A stretch of DNA of 34,394 nucleotides from Candidatus Gottesmanbacteria bacterium RIFCSPHIGHO2_02_FULL_40_13 (GCA_001779235.1 MFJN01000028.1:1-34394), one strand, 5' to 3'. Positions 7,194-15,334 are shown, counted from the stretch's first letter. Notes: a model not told the origin generated them from the sequence alone. Numbers and translations: made by a program.

Positions 7194-8594
7194 TCATATC
7201 AAAAGCTTCAATCCTACCAGAAGAAGAAATCCGCTGGCTCCAATCAGATATAAAGTAAGGTTGGTATTGCCTGTAGGAGGCGGTGTGACAGAGGGAGTTG
7301 AAGAGGGATAGGCGGCTGTTGGAGGTGGGGTAGACGAAGGAGAAACGAGTGTTGGGGTAGGAGAGACTTGGGATATTGTCGGAGACACGATCGGCGTGAC
7401 TACGGGAGTTTCCGTCGGGTTGGGAGTCAGGGAGGCTGACGGAGTAGATTCTCCGAGAACCTGTTCTCCGCTTTTAAGTACAATAAACCTTCTGATAATA
7501 TTTATGTTATTTCCATTCTGGTCATATCCTTGAATACTGACATGGTGAACTCCGGGAGGCAGATTTTGGGGAGGGCGCCATGTCCAGCTGCCGCTTGGTC
7601 CGACCGTAATTTGTCCTTTTTGCGGATAAGAATTTACGATGATTAAAAGTTGAGTGTTGGGAGGCGCTGTGCCTTTAATTCTTGGTCTGTTGTCAGATGT
7701 TGTGTCCTCATCTTTTTTGGGAAAAATAAAATCTATACCTCCCTGTGTGATATTGGCAGGAGCGGTTGTTGCTTGAATTAACGGATTTTGAACACCCAGA
7801 ATGTTTAATTGGTTGGATTTTGACAACTGGTCTTTTTTACTGATCAAATCGATAAAATTATAAGAATTGCCAAGATTCATTTCAGGGATTGTCAGATTTT
7901 GCCTGATTGATTTTACATCAATAACAGCATCTGTTTTTTCTTCAGGTGACAGGAAGGCGTTAATTTGTACTATATCATTATCAGCTATCTCCGGTCTGGA
8001 AAGAAGGTCTTGGGAACGCAGGTTATTGAGAGGAATGACGTAATTACCCAAACTGTCTGTTCGGGTTGATAAGGGGAGGCTTTTACCGACAAGAAGATAA
8101 ACAACTGCTCTTTCTACAGTATTTCCATCCCCGGATTTTATTGTGCCGTGAGCCGGAGGTAAAACTGAACCAGCATCCATTTTCACCGAAGTTTTTTGTT
8201 GATAGACTGGGCAAGACATAGAATTTTCACAACCGTTTCCGGAAATTATTTTAATTTGATAAAGTGTATTCTCGGTTAGATTTTGCAGGTTAATGTAATG
8301 AGTGGTATGAACTCTTGATACATTATCAGAATCCAAGTCATCCAAAAAAGTATGTTTATTCTGCCCGGGTGAAGTAACTTCGATGATTCCCGTAACTGCT
8401 TTGGCTGTCAACCAGGATACAGTCATGGAAGACTGAGTGATATTGGTAAAATGTACCTCCAAAGGATCGGCAGTCTGTTTAGCTTTGGAAAAAAAAGTTT
8501 TAGAGCTTTGATCAAAATAAACTGCAGAACCTATGCCTGAAAAAAGAATAAGTAATGCTACAATTGTCGGAATTCTTTTTTGTTTTCGATACAT
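7194..8594 (-). CDS. Surface protein: FN3-like and Ig-like domains, PT-rich stalk, sortase-like tail
   Basis: 466 residues. Order: N-terminal signal/membrane segment (about 9-27), a fibronectin-III-like domain (about 45-135, with LEVHFTNITQSSMTVSWLT), a carboxypeptidase-regulatory-like beta domain (about 145-240, GTIKSGDGNTVERAVVYLLV and TDSLGNYVIPL), an Ig-like domain (about 300-373, DNRPRIKGTAPPNTQLLIIV...GSWTWRPPQNL), then about 60 residues rich in Pro, Thr and Ser, and finally PPPTG, a hydrophobic segment and a Lys. That ending has the plan of a sortase signal (LPxTG-like), or it is simply a second membrane anchor. Its ATG shares one base with the stop of the small gene upstream (TAATG), placing it in the pilN/pilO-like operon. 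Likely displayed on the cell surface; ligand unknown. Confidence 0.8.
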   Translation of the reverse strand: MYRKQKRIPTIVALLILFSGIGSAVYFDQSSKTFFSKAKQTADPLEVHFTNITQSSMTVSWLTAKAVTGIIEVTSPGQNKHTFLDDLDSDNVSRVHTTHYINLQNLTENTLYQIKIISGNGCENSMSCPVYQQKTSVKMDAGSVLPPAHGTIKSGDGNTVERAVVYLLVGKSLPLSTRTDSLGNYVIPLNNLRSQDLLSRPEIADNDIVQINAFLSPEEKTDAVIDVKSIRQNLTIPEMNLGNSYNFIDLISKKDQLSKSNQLNILGVQNPLIQATTAPANITQGGIDFIFPKKDEDTTSDNRPRIKGTAPPNTQLLIIVNSYPQKGQITVGPSGSWTWRPPQNLPPGVHHVSIQGYDQNGNNINIIRRFIVLKSGEQVLGESTPSASLTPNPTETPVVTPIVSPTISQVSPTPTLVSPSSTPPPTAAYPSSTPSVTPPPTGNTNLTLYLIGASGFLLLVGLKLLI

Positions 8595-8782
8595 TATTCT
8601 TCGCGATTTTTAAGCTGATTGATTATGTCATTATCAAAATTAGGTGTCAACGGAGTTGTAGATTTCAGCTGGTTTGCAGGTAGAGTCGATGAAGTTTTGG
8701 CATGATAGATGCCAAAAGCTACCCATGCTACCATAGTCAAAAAGATTACAATTGCAATAATAACCAGTTCTTTACGGTTCAT
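8594..8782 (-). CDS. Small single-pass membrane protein in pilus-like operon
   Basis: 62 residues. An N-terminal membrane helix (about 6-26, VIIAIVIFLTMVAWVAFGIY) is followed by a polar, low-complexity outer tail rich in Ser, Thr and Asn. It overlaps the pilO-like gene by 11 bases and its stop overlaps the start of the surface-protein gene by one base, so it is translated with them. Its place after pilO is where pilP lies in other bacteria, but there is no lipoprotein cysteine and no visible PilP homology. Function unknown. Confidence 0.7.
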   Translation of the reverse strand: MNRKELVIIAIVIFLTMVAWVAFGIYHAKTSSTLPANQLKSTTPLTPNFDNDIINQLKNREE

Positions 8783-9383
8783 AATATGTTTTTCCTTTGA
8801 GCGTCATTCTTAATTCAGCGCTTTGTGTACCTCCTTCCTTTAATAATTCCAGGCTTTCTACAGTTATAAGTCGTTTCCAATTAAGAAGATGCTGAATAAA
8901 GTCTGAAGATGATAAATAATTTCCGTTAGTAAGTATAGAAAACTGGATATTTTCAACTTTTCCGGAGGGCGGAAGACGGGAAATTGGGGACCCGTCAATC
9001 TGCAGTTGTATAATGGTAAGGTTCGATTGTCCGGTAAATTTTTCCAGAATATTGGCAAGCTGGTTAAATGCAGCATCTTTCGGCAGCGCCTGATCTATAT
9101 TGGGAATATTTCCTCTGATTTGCTCATATTGTGATTGTGCAGTGATGATATTGCTGATTTTATTCTCATATTCTATGTCAAGTTTTTTCAGTTCGGCCAC
9201 ACTTTTACTTAAAGTAACTGCGGTAATTAGTGTCGGTCTGATAGCAAAAATACCAAAAAAAGATATAGAAAAAAGAGACAATATTAACGACACATAAGAA
9301 GATGTTTTTTTATTTTTCATGATAGGAGTTAATTTTCTGTATGCCTTATTAATTCCTATACGGTGAAAAACTGACGATAACAT
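8772..9383 (-). CDS. pilO: PilO-like type IV pilus inner-membrane protein
   Basis: 203 residues. A short cytoplasmic start, one membrane segment (about 30-52), a coiled-coil stretch (about 58-90, KSVAELKKLDIEYENKIS) and a C-terminal ferredoxin-like domain (PKDAAFNQLANILEKFTGQSNLTIIQLQIDG...) are the plan of PilO. In type IV pilus and type II secretion-like machines PilN and PilO form the inner-membrane alignment complex. Seven bases separate it from the pilN-like gene. Sequence identity to known PilO cannot be measured here, so the call rests on architecture and neighbour. Confidence 0.7.
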   Translation of the reverse strand: MLSSVFHRIGINKAYRKLTPIMKNKKTSSYVSLILSLFSISFFGIFAIRPTLITAVTLSKSVAELKKLDIEYENKISNIITAQSQYEQIRGNIPNIDQALPKDAAFNQLANILEKFTGQSNLTIIQLQIDGSPISRLPPSGKVENIQFSILTNGNYLSSSDFIQHLLNWKRLITVESLELLKEGGTQSAELRMTLKGKTYYEP

Positions 9384-9390
9384 ATTTTTT

Positions 9391-9948
9391 TCAGCTAAAC
9401 TTTATAATATTTATTTTGGAGGAAATTGTGAATTCGATCCTGCCGTTTTTCCTTCTTTGGATATCTTCCAAATTTACCTCACTGAATTTATCTTCCGTCT
9501 GGATATTTTTCAAAAGAGAACTAAAACTTTTTAAACTATTAGTGGAAGCCGTAAAAGTAATTTTGCCGTTGGAGTAGTTAATATGTGAGTAGCTGGTATC
9601 AGTTGGGGAATTTTCCTGAAGAAACCGTAAGACGTTAACAGGGATTTCCTGACTGGTGACAATTTTTCGAATATCAGAAAGCTTGCTTTGCAGTCCTTTT
9701 ACCTCATTTTCTAAATCTCTGACCGATTCAATAATTGCCTGTTTTTGTGATACGGATTCTTTTAAATCAGCGTGTTCCCTGTCAAATTTAAATCTTAAGA
9801 AAAAAACGGATAAAACAATGATTTGGGTAACTATGATGATGTATCTTCCGTATGAGAAGGCCCAAGAGAGAAATTGATTGAAGAAACCGCTGTTTTCATC
9901 AGGCCGTTTTATAAGATTTATATTAACTTGTTTTTTTTGGGCAGACAT
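9391..9948 (-). CDS. pilN: PilN-like type IV pilus inner-membrane protein
   Basis: 185 residues. It begins with the short cytoplasmic motif VNINLIKRP, the conserved PilN tail that docks onto PilM. Next come one membrane helix (about 35-50), a coiled coil (about 55-95, HADLKESVSQKQAIIESVRDL) and a small alpha/beta domain. First gene of a set pilN-pilO-small membrane protein-surface protein. No PilM gene is adjacent; a protein with a PilM-like N-terminal domain is encoded at 24204-26408. A TATAAT box lies 22 bases upstream of the ATG. Confidence 0.78.
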   Translation of the reverse strand: MSAQKKQVNINLIKRPDENSGFFNQFLSWAFSYGRYIIIVTQIIVLSVFFLRFKFDREHADLKESVSQKQAIIESVRDLENEVKGLQSKLSDIRKIVTSQEIPVNVLRFLQENSPTDTSYSHINYSNGKITFTASTNSLKSFSSLLKNIQTEDKFSEVNLEDIQRRKNGRIEFTISSKINIIKFS

Positions 9949-9969
9949 GTATTTTCAATAGTGGGTAAT

Positions 9970-9975
9970 ATTATA
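9970..9975 (-). promoter_or_regulatory. -10 box TATAAT for the pilN-like operon
   Basis: Read on the minus strand, TATAAT ends 21 bases before the pilN-like ATG, in an AT-rich spacer after rpsT. The matching -35 is weak. It could give the pilus-like operon a promoter separate from rpsT. Confidence 0.4.
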
Positions 9976-10022
9976 CAATTTATTTATAATAATAACTACG
10001 GAAATTTATTCTGTTGCGGTAT

Positions 10023-10328
10023 TTAGGCGTGACGGGGTTTACTTGTCTTTTTAGTCGTTTTCTTAGAAGGGATAAGAGGTTTTACTGAAGATTTTTTTAC
10101 CAACATTTTTGCAAACTGGGATTTAAGTCTTGCGGTTTTGTTGACGTGATAAATTTTCTTTTTAGCAGCAGTGTCCAGGGTTTTATAAACCTTAGCCAGG
10201 AGAGGCGCGCTCGGCGATTTTTTATATTTTCCTGTTATGAGCTTGATTTGTTTTTTAACAGAGAGGTTAACCCTTCTTCGTTTAATATCCTGTCTAAGTT
10301 TTTTTTCTGCAGATTTAGTTACTGGCAT
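10023..10328 (-). CDS. rpsT: Ribosomal protein bS20
   Basis: 101 residues, basic throughout. It matches bS20 in KSAEKKLRQDIKRRRVN near the start and DTAAKKKIYHVNKTARLKSQFAK in the second half, the two helices that bind 16S rRNA. About 15 extra Lys/Ser/Thr-rich residues form the C-terminal tail. bS20 is a small-subunit assembly protein. The gene stands alone on the minus strand, 30 bases from the divergent murJ, with a shared palindromic -10 element between them. Confidence 0.93.
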   Translation of the reverse strand: MPVTKSAEKKLRQDIKRRRVNLSVKKQIKLITGKYKKSPSAPLLAKVYKTLDTAAKKKIYHVNKTARLKSQFAKMLVKKSSVKPLIPSKKTTKKTSKPRHA

Positions 10329-10337
10329 AACTTTGGT

Positions 10338-10345
10338 AGTATACT
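10338..10345. promoter_or_regulatory. Palindromic -10 element AGTATACT shared by rpsT and murJ
   Basis: AGTATACT reads as TATACT on both strands (10340-10345 plus, 10338-10343 minus). Start points about seven bases on would fall at about 10352 (murJ ATG at 10359) and about 10331 (rpsT ATG at 10328), giving leaders of a few bases or none. The whole spacer is 30 bases and neither gene has a visible Shine-Dalgarno site. This fits a symmetrical bidirectional promoter. Confidence 0.6.
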
Positions 10346-10358
10346 AAAGTAATCAATT

Positions 10359-12023
10359 ATGGTCAAGTTGTTAAAAAGAACCGTGGAGATATTTACTCGA
10401 CAACAGACGAGTATTATATCGGCTGCTTCAGTTATCATGATCACCGTCGCCGTTTCGCGCGTCTTGGGACTTTTTCGCGACAGATTGCTGGCAGCAAGAT
10501 TTTCTCCTCAGGATTTAGGGGTTTATTATGCAGCTTTCAGGCTTCCCAATATGATTTTTGAGCTGTTGGTAATGGGAGCATTATCGACTGCCTTTATTCC
10601 GGTTTTCACCTCCTATCTTGACAGTAAAGGGAAAAAGGAAGCTTTTCACATGGCGAGTTCGTTGATAAACATAGGCCTCTTAGTATTTGGACTTCTTTGT
10701 CTGCCGATAGTTTTATTCACTAAACAGATTTCGATGCTGATAGCTCCGGGATTTAACAGTGAACAGCTTGAACTCATGAGTACATTTACCAGAATTATTG
10801 CTGTAGCACAGGTATTTCCTTTAATTGTCGGAAATTTTTTTACGGGCATTCTGCAATCCTTCAGAAATTTTTTTATACCGTCTTTGGCACCGGTTATTTA
10901 TAACTTAGGAATAATAATCGGTATTGTTTTTTTGACTCCGGCCATGGGGCTTTACGCGCCTGTAATTGGTGTGGTTATCGGAGCTTTTTTGTTTATGCTG
11001 ATTCAGGTTCCATTGACTTATTCGCTGGGTTTTCGCCATAAATGGAATCTTACCTTTTCTCATCCGGGAACGCGCAGTGTGGCACGACTGATGTTGCCAA
11101 GGACTTTGGGTTTGGCAGTTTCGCAGATTGATACAACGATTGATTTGATTTTATCTTCACTTTTAGGTTCAGGATCAGTGACAGTATTCACTTTTGCCCA
11201 GAATTTGCAACAGGTTCCAATAGGTCTTTTTGGTGCAAGCATTGCTCAGGCATCATTACCGGCTCTTTCATCTTTAAACGCCAGGAAAAATTTCGAGGAA
11301 TTTAAAAATATTTTTTTGTCTTCTTTTCACCAGATATTATTTTTGGTTATTCCTATATCCGCCATCCTGATTGTTTTAAGAATTCCCATGGTGAGACTGG
11401 TCTTCGGAGCATCCGCACTTTTTGATTGGGACAGTACTGTTATTACCGGTAAGACTCTTGCTTATTTCGGTATTTCATTATTTGCCCAGTCTTTGGTTCA
11501 TCTTATCGCGCGGGGTTATTATGCTCTGCACGATACTAAGACACCGGTGATAATTGGTGTCATTTCCATCATTATAAACACCACCCTGTCCGTATATTTT
11601 ATCATTTTTTTACACTTGCAGGTCTATGCATTGGGGTTATCCGCATCTGTTGCCAGTATTATCAATATGTTTTTGCTTCTAATTCTTTTTGACAGAAAAG
11701 TAAATTATTTTGATCGCTATAAACTGATAGTGCCGGCTTTGAAAATATTTCTGTCCGGTGCAGTGGCAGGAGTATTTTTGTATATTCCGGTCAAACTTCT
11801 GGATCAGTTGGTATTTGATACGACACGTACAATAAATCTGTTGATGCTGACGGGAATCTCGACTTTATTAGGCTTGTCAGTCTACCTGTTTTTAGCCTGG
11901 TTTTTGGAAGTACCGCAGATGAAAATGTTGTCAAAAATCATTATAAAGGCAAAGCAGTATAGACAGGGTGTGATGATAGATACAGCCTCGGAAATTATTA
12001 ACCCCCCAGGAATTGACATTTAA
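10359..12023 (+). CDS. murJ: Lipid II flippase MurJ (MviN)
   Basis: 554 residues with about 14 membrane helices, the MOP-superfamily plan. Diagnostic stretches are VSRVLGLFRDRLLAARF (helix 1, with the conserved arginines that line the lipid II cavity), AFRLPNMIFELLVMGALSTAFIPVFTSY, and in the second half FTFAQNLQQVPIGLFGASIAQASLPALS and FGISLFAQSLVHLIARGYYALHDTKTP. MurJ carries the peptidoglycan precursor lipid II across the membrane. The length is normal. There is no clear ribosome site; the mRNA is probably leaderless from the shared -10 element. The gene converges on the GH39-like gene, with a palindromic repeat in the 73-base gap. Confidence 0.95.
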   Translation: MVKLLKRTVEIFTRQQTSIISAASVIMITVAVSRVLGLFRDRLLAARFSPQDLGVYYAAFRLPNMIFELLVMGALSTAFIPVFTSYLDSKGKKEAFHMASSLINIGLLVFGLLCLPIVLFTKQISMLIAPGFNSEQLELMSTFTRIIAVAQVFPLIVGNFFTGILQSFRNFFIPSLAPVIYNLGIIIGIVFLTPAMGLYAPVIGVVIGAFLFMLIQVPLTYSLGFRHKWNLTFSHPGTRSVARLMLPRTLGLAVSQIDTTIDLILSSLLGSGSVTVFTFAQNLQQVPIGLFGASIAQASLPALSSLNARKNFEEFKNIFLSSFHQILFLVIPISAILIVLRIPMVRLVFGASALFDWDSTVITGKTLAYFGISLFAQSLVHLIARGYYALHDTKTPVIIGVISIIINTTLSVYFIIFLHLQVYALGLSASVASIINMFLLLILFDRKVNYFDRYKLIVPALKIFLSGAVAGVFLYIPVKLLDQLVFDTTRTINLLMLTGISTLLGLSVYLFLAWFLEVPQMKMLSKIIIKAKQYRQGVMIDTASEIINPPGIDI

Positions 12024-12036
12024 TCAACGGATTTAT

Positions 12037-12072
12037 CCACCTTCGACCCGACGTATGTTGGGGCTTTGGCGG
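12037..12072. repeat. Palindromic element, copy A (between convergent genes)
   Basis: CCACC, TTCG, a core of imperfect pairing around CCCGACGTA, then GGCGG. Compared base for base with the element in thyA (34136-34173), 29 of 38 positions agree with no gap. The core can still pair as RNA with two G-U pairs. It sits between the stop codons of murJ and the GH39-like gene. There is no T-run, so a terminator role is only possible, not shown. Confidence 0.65.
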
Positions 12073-12096
12073 ATTTTGCTCAGCCGTCGTGGAACT

Positions 12097-14001
12097 TCAT
12101 TTATCTACTTTTCCATCAAAAAACCTGCCGATAAGCTGTTCGTTTGTGATAACAATTTTAAGGTTGTCAATTGCCGCCTGAAACGGATAAATGGTTAATA
12201 CTTTTCCGTTTCTAATATCAACGGGTAAATTATTCCTGACCGGAGGTGAATTATCAACCGATAAAGACAAGCCTGTATAATCCCAAGAGGTGTCGATATG
12301 GTGCCAATTATTATCCCAAGTTTGTATTGGAACTGAAACGTACGTTTCCTCAACATCAGACTGAATCCCGAATTCAAGCAGGCCTTCATTTTTTTTGAGG
12401 TATAAGGATTTTGAATTATTCTCAGATGGGGAAAAGGCAACTTCATACATCAAAAATACGCTCTTATCATTCGTCCACATAGGCTTGATATCAAAGGATA
12501 CTGACCCTACAGGCTTCAGACTAAACTGCGGGTAAGTGAAAATTAGCGGATTGACGGATGAGAGAACCAAAGCCTGATCAAAAGAGCGGTCGAATTTTCC
12601 CGGGATAAATTGCGCTATTGGAGCTTTGGGATTTAACTCCAAATATAGAATGGAATTCGGTTGCATAATAAACGATTTGTTAATTACTCCACTTGAAGTC
12701 ACAATTTCGAAAAATCCGGATTGAGCCTGCAGCGGATAATCATATGTCAAATCGTATGAATATGGATCAAGATTGGTAAAAGTTATCGGAACATTTTCTA
12801 TATTTTTGCCGGAAAAATCGTAATTGGCGAGTATTACCCTGATACCTGTCGGTGTTTTTACCGCCATACTTCTAACATATGATCCTTGCCCCAACAGACT
12901 TAATTTATCACCTGTTATTTTACTCAAATATTCAAAAGCTTTATAGCGTGGTTTGGCTGTTAAAGGGCGACTTGCCAATTCATGCGTGAAAAGACCCCAT
13001 TTGCCTCCAAAAGGCGGAGGACCGTCTTTAATCTCAAAAACAAATGATCCTTCTATGGTGTTTTCAAAACTTGAGACGGCGGCTATGGTAAAGGCCGCGG
13101 CGATATCCTGATTATTTAATTCACTTTTTCCCGAATCGATACCCCATTCTGTCAGCATGAGGGGAACTTGAGAAAGAGACGGAAAATTTTTTAAATTATT
13201 CCTGATTTTGATACTGTCTTGTGCAAAAATTTCAGGATTGGTATGGTAGCGGTGCCAGGAATAAAAATCCAGTTGTAATTTATTTTGCACCACAAAGCTT
13301 AGGAAATCAGTCACCCAGGATGAGTAATAAGAGCCGACCGACGGGCCGCCCAAAAAAAATTTATTGACTGTCTTAGCTTCCGCTGCTCCTTTTGCCGCAT
13401 AATAATAGAGAAGCCGGTAATCTTTGTCACCGCTTAATTTAAATCCGCCAAACTGCTCAAGCTCAGGTTCATTCCAAACTTCATAATAAACCCCTGTTAA
13501 ATTTCTGTTATTTTTTCCGCTGTAATGCTCTACGGTATTTTTGACTAGATCTTTCCATAAGTCCCAGTTTTGCGGTAAATCGATCACTGAACCGCTTGAA
13601 GTGAAAACACCGGGCATGTAACTCAGGCTGAAAAAAGGCAAGGCGCCTGTCGCGATAATATCATCTACGGTATCATCTAATTTACTAAAGTCATAAACCA
13701 CTCTTTTATTAACCAGAGTAACCACGGAATAATAATCATAAATATGATCGATTCTAATAAATTTAGGAGCGAGAGGTTTAATTAAAGAAATGCTTGAATG
13801 CAGCATGGGAGGCGGTTCTTCTCCTCCTTGAGCAAGTCCCGACCAAACCGGTTTTATAGGACGAAGTATATTTTTTGCATCAATCACGATATCAGCTTTT
13901 CGGGGGTTGGCTTTACCGGTCAAAATTTGAGAATCTTTAACCGCGAAAAAGATTAGCGGAAATATCAGAATGAGAATGAGTAAAAAATACTTTTTCAGCA
14001 T
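12097..14001 (-). CDS. Exported GH39-like glycoside hydrolase with LamG-like tail
   Basis: 634 residues. The N-terminal hydrophobic segment (about 4-21) is a signal peptide or anchor. A TIM-barrel region (about 35-370) resembles family GH39 (beta-xylosidase/iduronidase clan A): the acid/base E178 lies in YYEVWNEPELEQFGG and the nucleophile E285 in LMLTEWGIDSG, with SWHRYHTNP before it. A beta-sandwich follows (about 375-455), then a concanavalin-like LamG-type domain (about 475-620, WHHIDTSWDYTGLSLSVDN) that may bind sugar. It probably cuts outside polysaccharide or glycan in the wall or environment; the sugar is not predictable. The start is 15 bases from a TATAAT on the minus strand. Confidence 0.8.
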   Translation of the reverse strand: MLKKYFLLILILIFPLIFFAVKDSQILTGKANPRKADIVIDAKNILRPIKPVWSGLAQGGEEPPPMLHSSISLIKPLAPKFIRIDHIYDYYSVVTLVNKRVVYDFSKLDDTVDDIIATGALPFFSLSYMPGVFTSSGSVIDLPQNWDLWKDLVKNTVEHYSGKNNRNLTGVYYEVWNEPELEQFGGFKLSGDKDYRLLYYYAAKGAAEAKTVNKFFLGGPSVGSYYSSWVTDFLSFVVQNKLQLDFYSWHRYHTNPEIFAQDSIKIRNNLKNFPSLSQVPLMLTEWGIDSGKSELNNQDIAAAFTIAAVSSFENTIEGSFVFEIKDGPPPFGGKWGLFTHELASRPLTAKPRYKAFEYLSKITGDKLSLLGQGSYVRSMAVKTPTGIRVILANYDFSGKNIENVPITFTNLDPYSYDLTYDYPLQAQSGFFEIVTSSGVINKSFIMQPNSILYLELNPKAPIAQFIPGKFDRSFDQALVLSSVNPLIFTYPQFSLKPVGSVSFDIKPMWTNDKSVFLMYEVAFSPSENNSKSLYLKKNEGLLEFGIQSDVEETYVSVPIQTWDNNWHHIDTSWDYTGLSLSVDNSPPVRNNLPVDIRNGKVLTIYPFQAAIDNLKIVITNEQLIGRFFDGKVDK

Positions 14002-14021
14002 AAGCGAAAGTTAATATAAAT

Positions 14022-14027
14022 ATTATA
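14022..14027 (-). promoter_or_regulatory. -10 box TATAAT before the GH39-like gene
   Basis: Read on the minus strand, TATAAT ends 20 bases before the ATG at 14001. The -35 position (TAAAAC) is weak. Low-confidence promoter facing away from hrcA. Confidence 0.35.
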
Positions 14028-14063
14028 TCAATAAATACTGCTAAGTTTTAACCACATCCGCTA

Positions 14064-14092
14064 TTGACAAATTTTAGCAGTCATGCTATCTT
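14064..14092 (+). promoter_or_regulatory. hrcA operon promoter TTGACA-N17-TATCTT
   Basis: A consensus -35 TTGACA (14064-14069) is followed by a 17-base spacer and TATCTT (14087-14092). Transcription would start near 14099, 28 bases before the hrcA ATG. The CIRCE operator covers the spacer, the -10 and the start point. Confidence 0.75.
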
Positions 14093-14100
14093 AGTGCTAA
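14074..14100. promoter_or_regulatory. CIRCE operator (HrcA binding site)
   Basis: TTAGCAGTC, nine bases, TAGTGCTAA. The consensus is TTAGCACTC-N9-GAGTGCTAA, so each arm has one mismatch and the spacing is exact. It overlaps the -10 box of the hrcA promoter, so bound HrcA would block RNA polymerase; heat or unfolded-protein stress would release it. Confidence 0.88.
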
Positions 14101-14126
14101 TATTGTTTAGCAGGCAGATTAATAGT

Positions 14127-14858
14127 ATGAATAATTTAACCCGGAGACAGACGCAAATTTTAAAAACTATCATAGATGAGTATATCGAAACAGCCGAACC
14201 GGTAGGTTCTGATACGTTGGATAAAAAATATAATCTTGGTATATCACCAGCCACGATCAGAAATGAAATGGTGAGCCTGACCAAGGCGGGTTATCTCAAT
14301 CAGCCTCATACTTCGGCAGGTCGAACCCCAACCCCTCTGGCTTTAAAACTTTATGTATCTGAAATTATGAAGCCAAATGATTTATCAGTCGCCGATGAAG
14401 TCAAAGTTAAGCAAAAGATTTGGGATTATCGAAGCCAGATGGACAAATCATTAAGAGAAGCAACCAAAGCCTTGGCTGAACATACTAAAACCATGTCTTT
14501 AGCGGCAACAGATGAAGGTAATCTTTTCACTTCAGGATTGGGATACATTCTGGATATGCCTGAATTTTATGATATAGATATCACCAAACATCTGCTTGAT
14601 ACTCTCGATGAATATGATTTTTGGTGGCAGATTTTCGGCAGATTTGATAAAGAAAATATACTGCCGGAAGTTTTACTTGGGGCGGATTTAGGCAGGACCA
14701 ATCTAAACGAATGCGGCGGAGTTTTCGTCCGGTTTTCTACCCCGACCCACAAAGGCGCAATCGGTGTAGTCGGTCCGACCCGCCTAAATTATCCCCGGAT
14801 TATTCCGATTGTCCGTTATATAGGAGATTTAATTAATGAGGTTTCCTCGGGCTGGTAA
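14127..14858 (+). CDS. hrcA: Heat-shock repressor HrcA, compact form
   Basis: 243 residues from the ATG at 14127. A longer frame opens at a TTG at 14064, but that codon is the -35 box, so it cannot be the start. The N-terminal winged helix is clear: TRRQTQILKTIIDEYIETAEPVGSDTL, then the recognition helix GISPATIRNEMVSLTKAGYLNQPHTSAGRTPT. The C-terminus has the usual GVVGPTRLNYPRIIPIVRYIGDLI. About 100 residues of the middle GAF-like/dimerisation region found in 340-residue HrcA proteins are missing. HrcA represses its own operon through CIRCE. First gene of hrcA-grpE-dnaK-dnaJ; five bases separate it from grpE. Confidence 0.93.
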   Translation: MNNLTRRQTQILKTIIDEYIETAEPVGSDTLDKKYNLGISPATIRNEMVSLTKAGYLNQPHTSAGRTPTPLALKLYVSEIMKPNDLSVADEVKVKQKIWDYRSQMDKSLREATKALAEHTKTMSLAATDEGNLFTSGLGYILDMPEFYDIDITKHLLDTLDEYDFWWQIFGRFDKENILPEVLLGADLGRTNLNECGGVFVRFSTPTHKGAIGVVGPTRLNYPRIIPIVRYIGDLINEVSSGW

Positions 14859-14863
14859 AAGTT

Positions 14864-15334
14864 ATGTCAAAAAAACAAATATATAAAAATCCGGAAGAAT
14901 TGAAGACAGAGTTAGAAACGTGGAAAAATAAATACCTGAGGATTCTGGCAGATTATCAGAATTTGGAAAAAAGAATAAAAGAAGCCAGAGAAAACGAAGT
15001 GAAATATGCTTCAGGAAAGATTATCTTAAAAATTTTACCTGTGTTTGATATTTTAGAGCAGGTGGTGAAAATTAACAATGATCAGGGATTAATTTTAGCT
15101 TTAAAACAATTTAGCGAAGTGTTAACCCGCGAAAATGTGCAAAAAATAGAGGTGTTAGGGCGTGAGTTTGATCCGCTGACTATGGAGTGTCTGGAGGTTG
15201 TACCTGGTGAAAAAGATAATCTGGTAGTTCAAGAACTAAGAACAGGTTATAAAATGTATGATAAAGTTATCAGAACGGCCCGGGTCAAAGTAGAAAAAAA
15301 GAAGTTAGAAAATGTTATACCCTCCTTCGCGTAA
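14864..15334 (+). CDS. grpE: Nucleotide exchange factor GrpE
   Basis: 156 residues. A long N-terminal helix (about 10-60, LKTELETWKNKYLRILADYQNLEKR) carries the conserved YQNLEKR of GrpE, followed by the four-helix part and a C-terminal beta wing (VLGREFDPLTMECLEVVPG, VQELRTGYKMYDKVIRTARVKV). GrpE dimers open the DnaK nucleotide site to release ADP. The protein lacks the long acidic N-terminal tail of E. coli GrpE. It lies between hrcA and dnaK in the heat-shock operon. Confidence 0.94.
   Translation: MSKKQIYKNPEELKTELETWKNKYLRILADYQNLEKRIKEARENEVKYASGKIILKILPVFDILEQVVKINNDQGLILALKQFSEVLTRENVQKIEVLGREFDPLTMECLEVVPGEKDNLVVQELRTGYKMYDKVIRTARVKVEKKKLENVIPSFA

Noticed and set aside
7260-7460. 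Repetitive PT-rich stretch as a DNA repeat array
   Set aside because: The repetition comes from Pro/Thr/Ser codons of a surface-protein stalk; units are irregular and have no constant spacer length.
14064-14126. Upstream TTG as hrcA start
   Set aside because: The TTG is the first three bases of the TTGACA -35 box and the CIRCE operator would lie inside the coding region.
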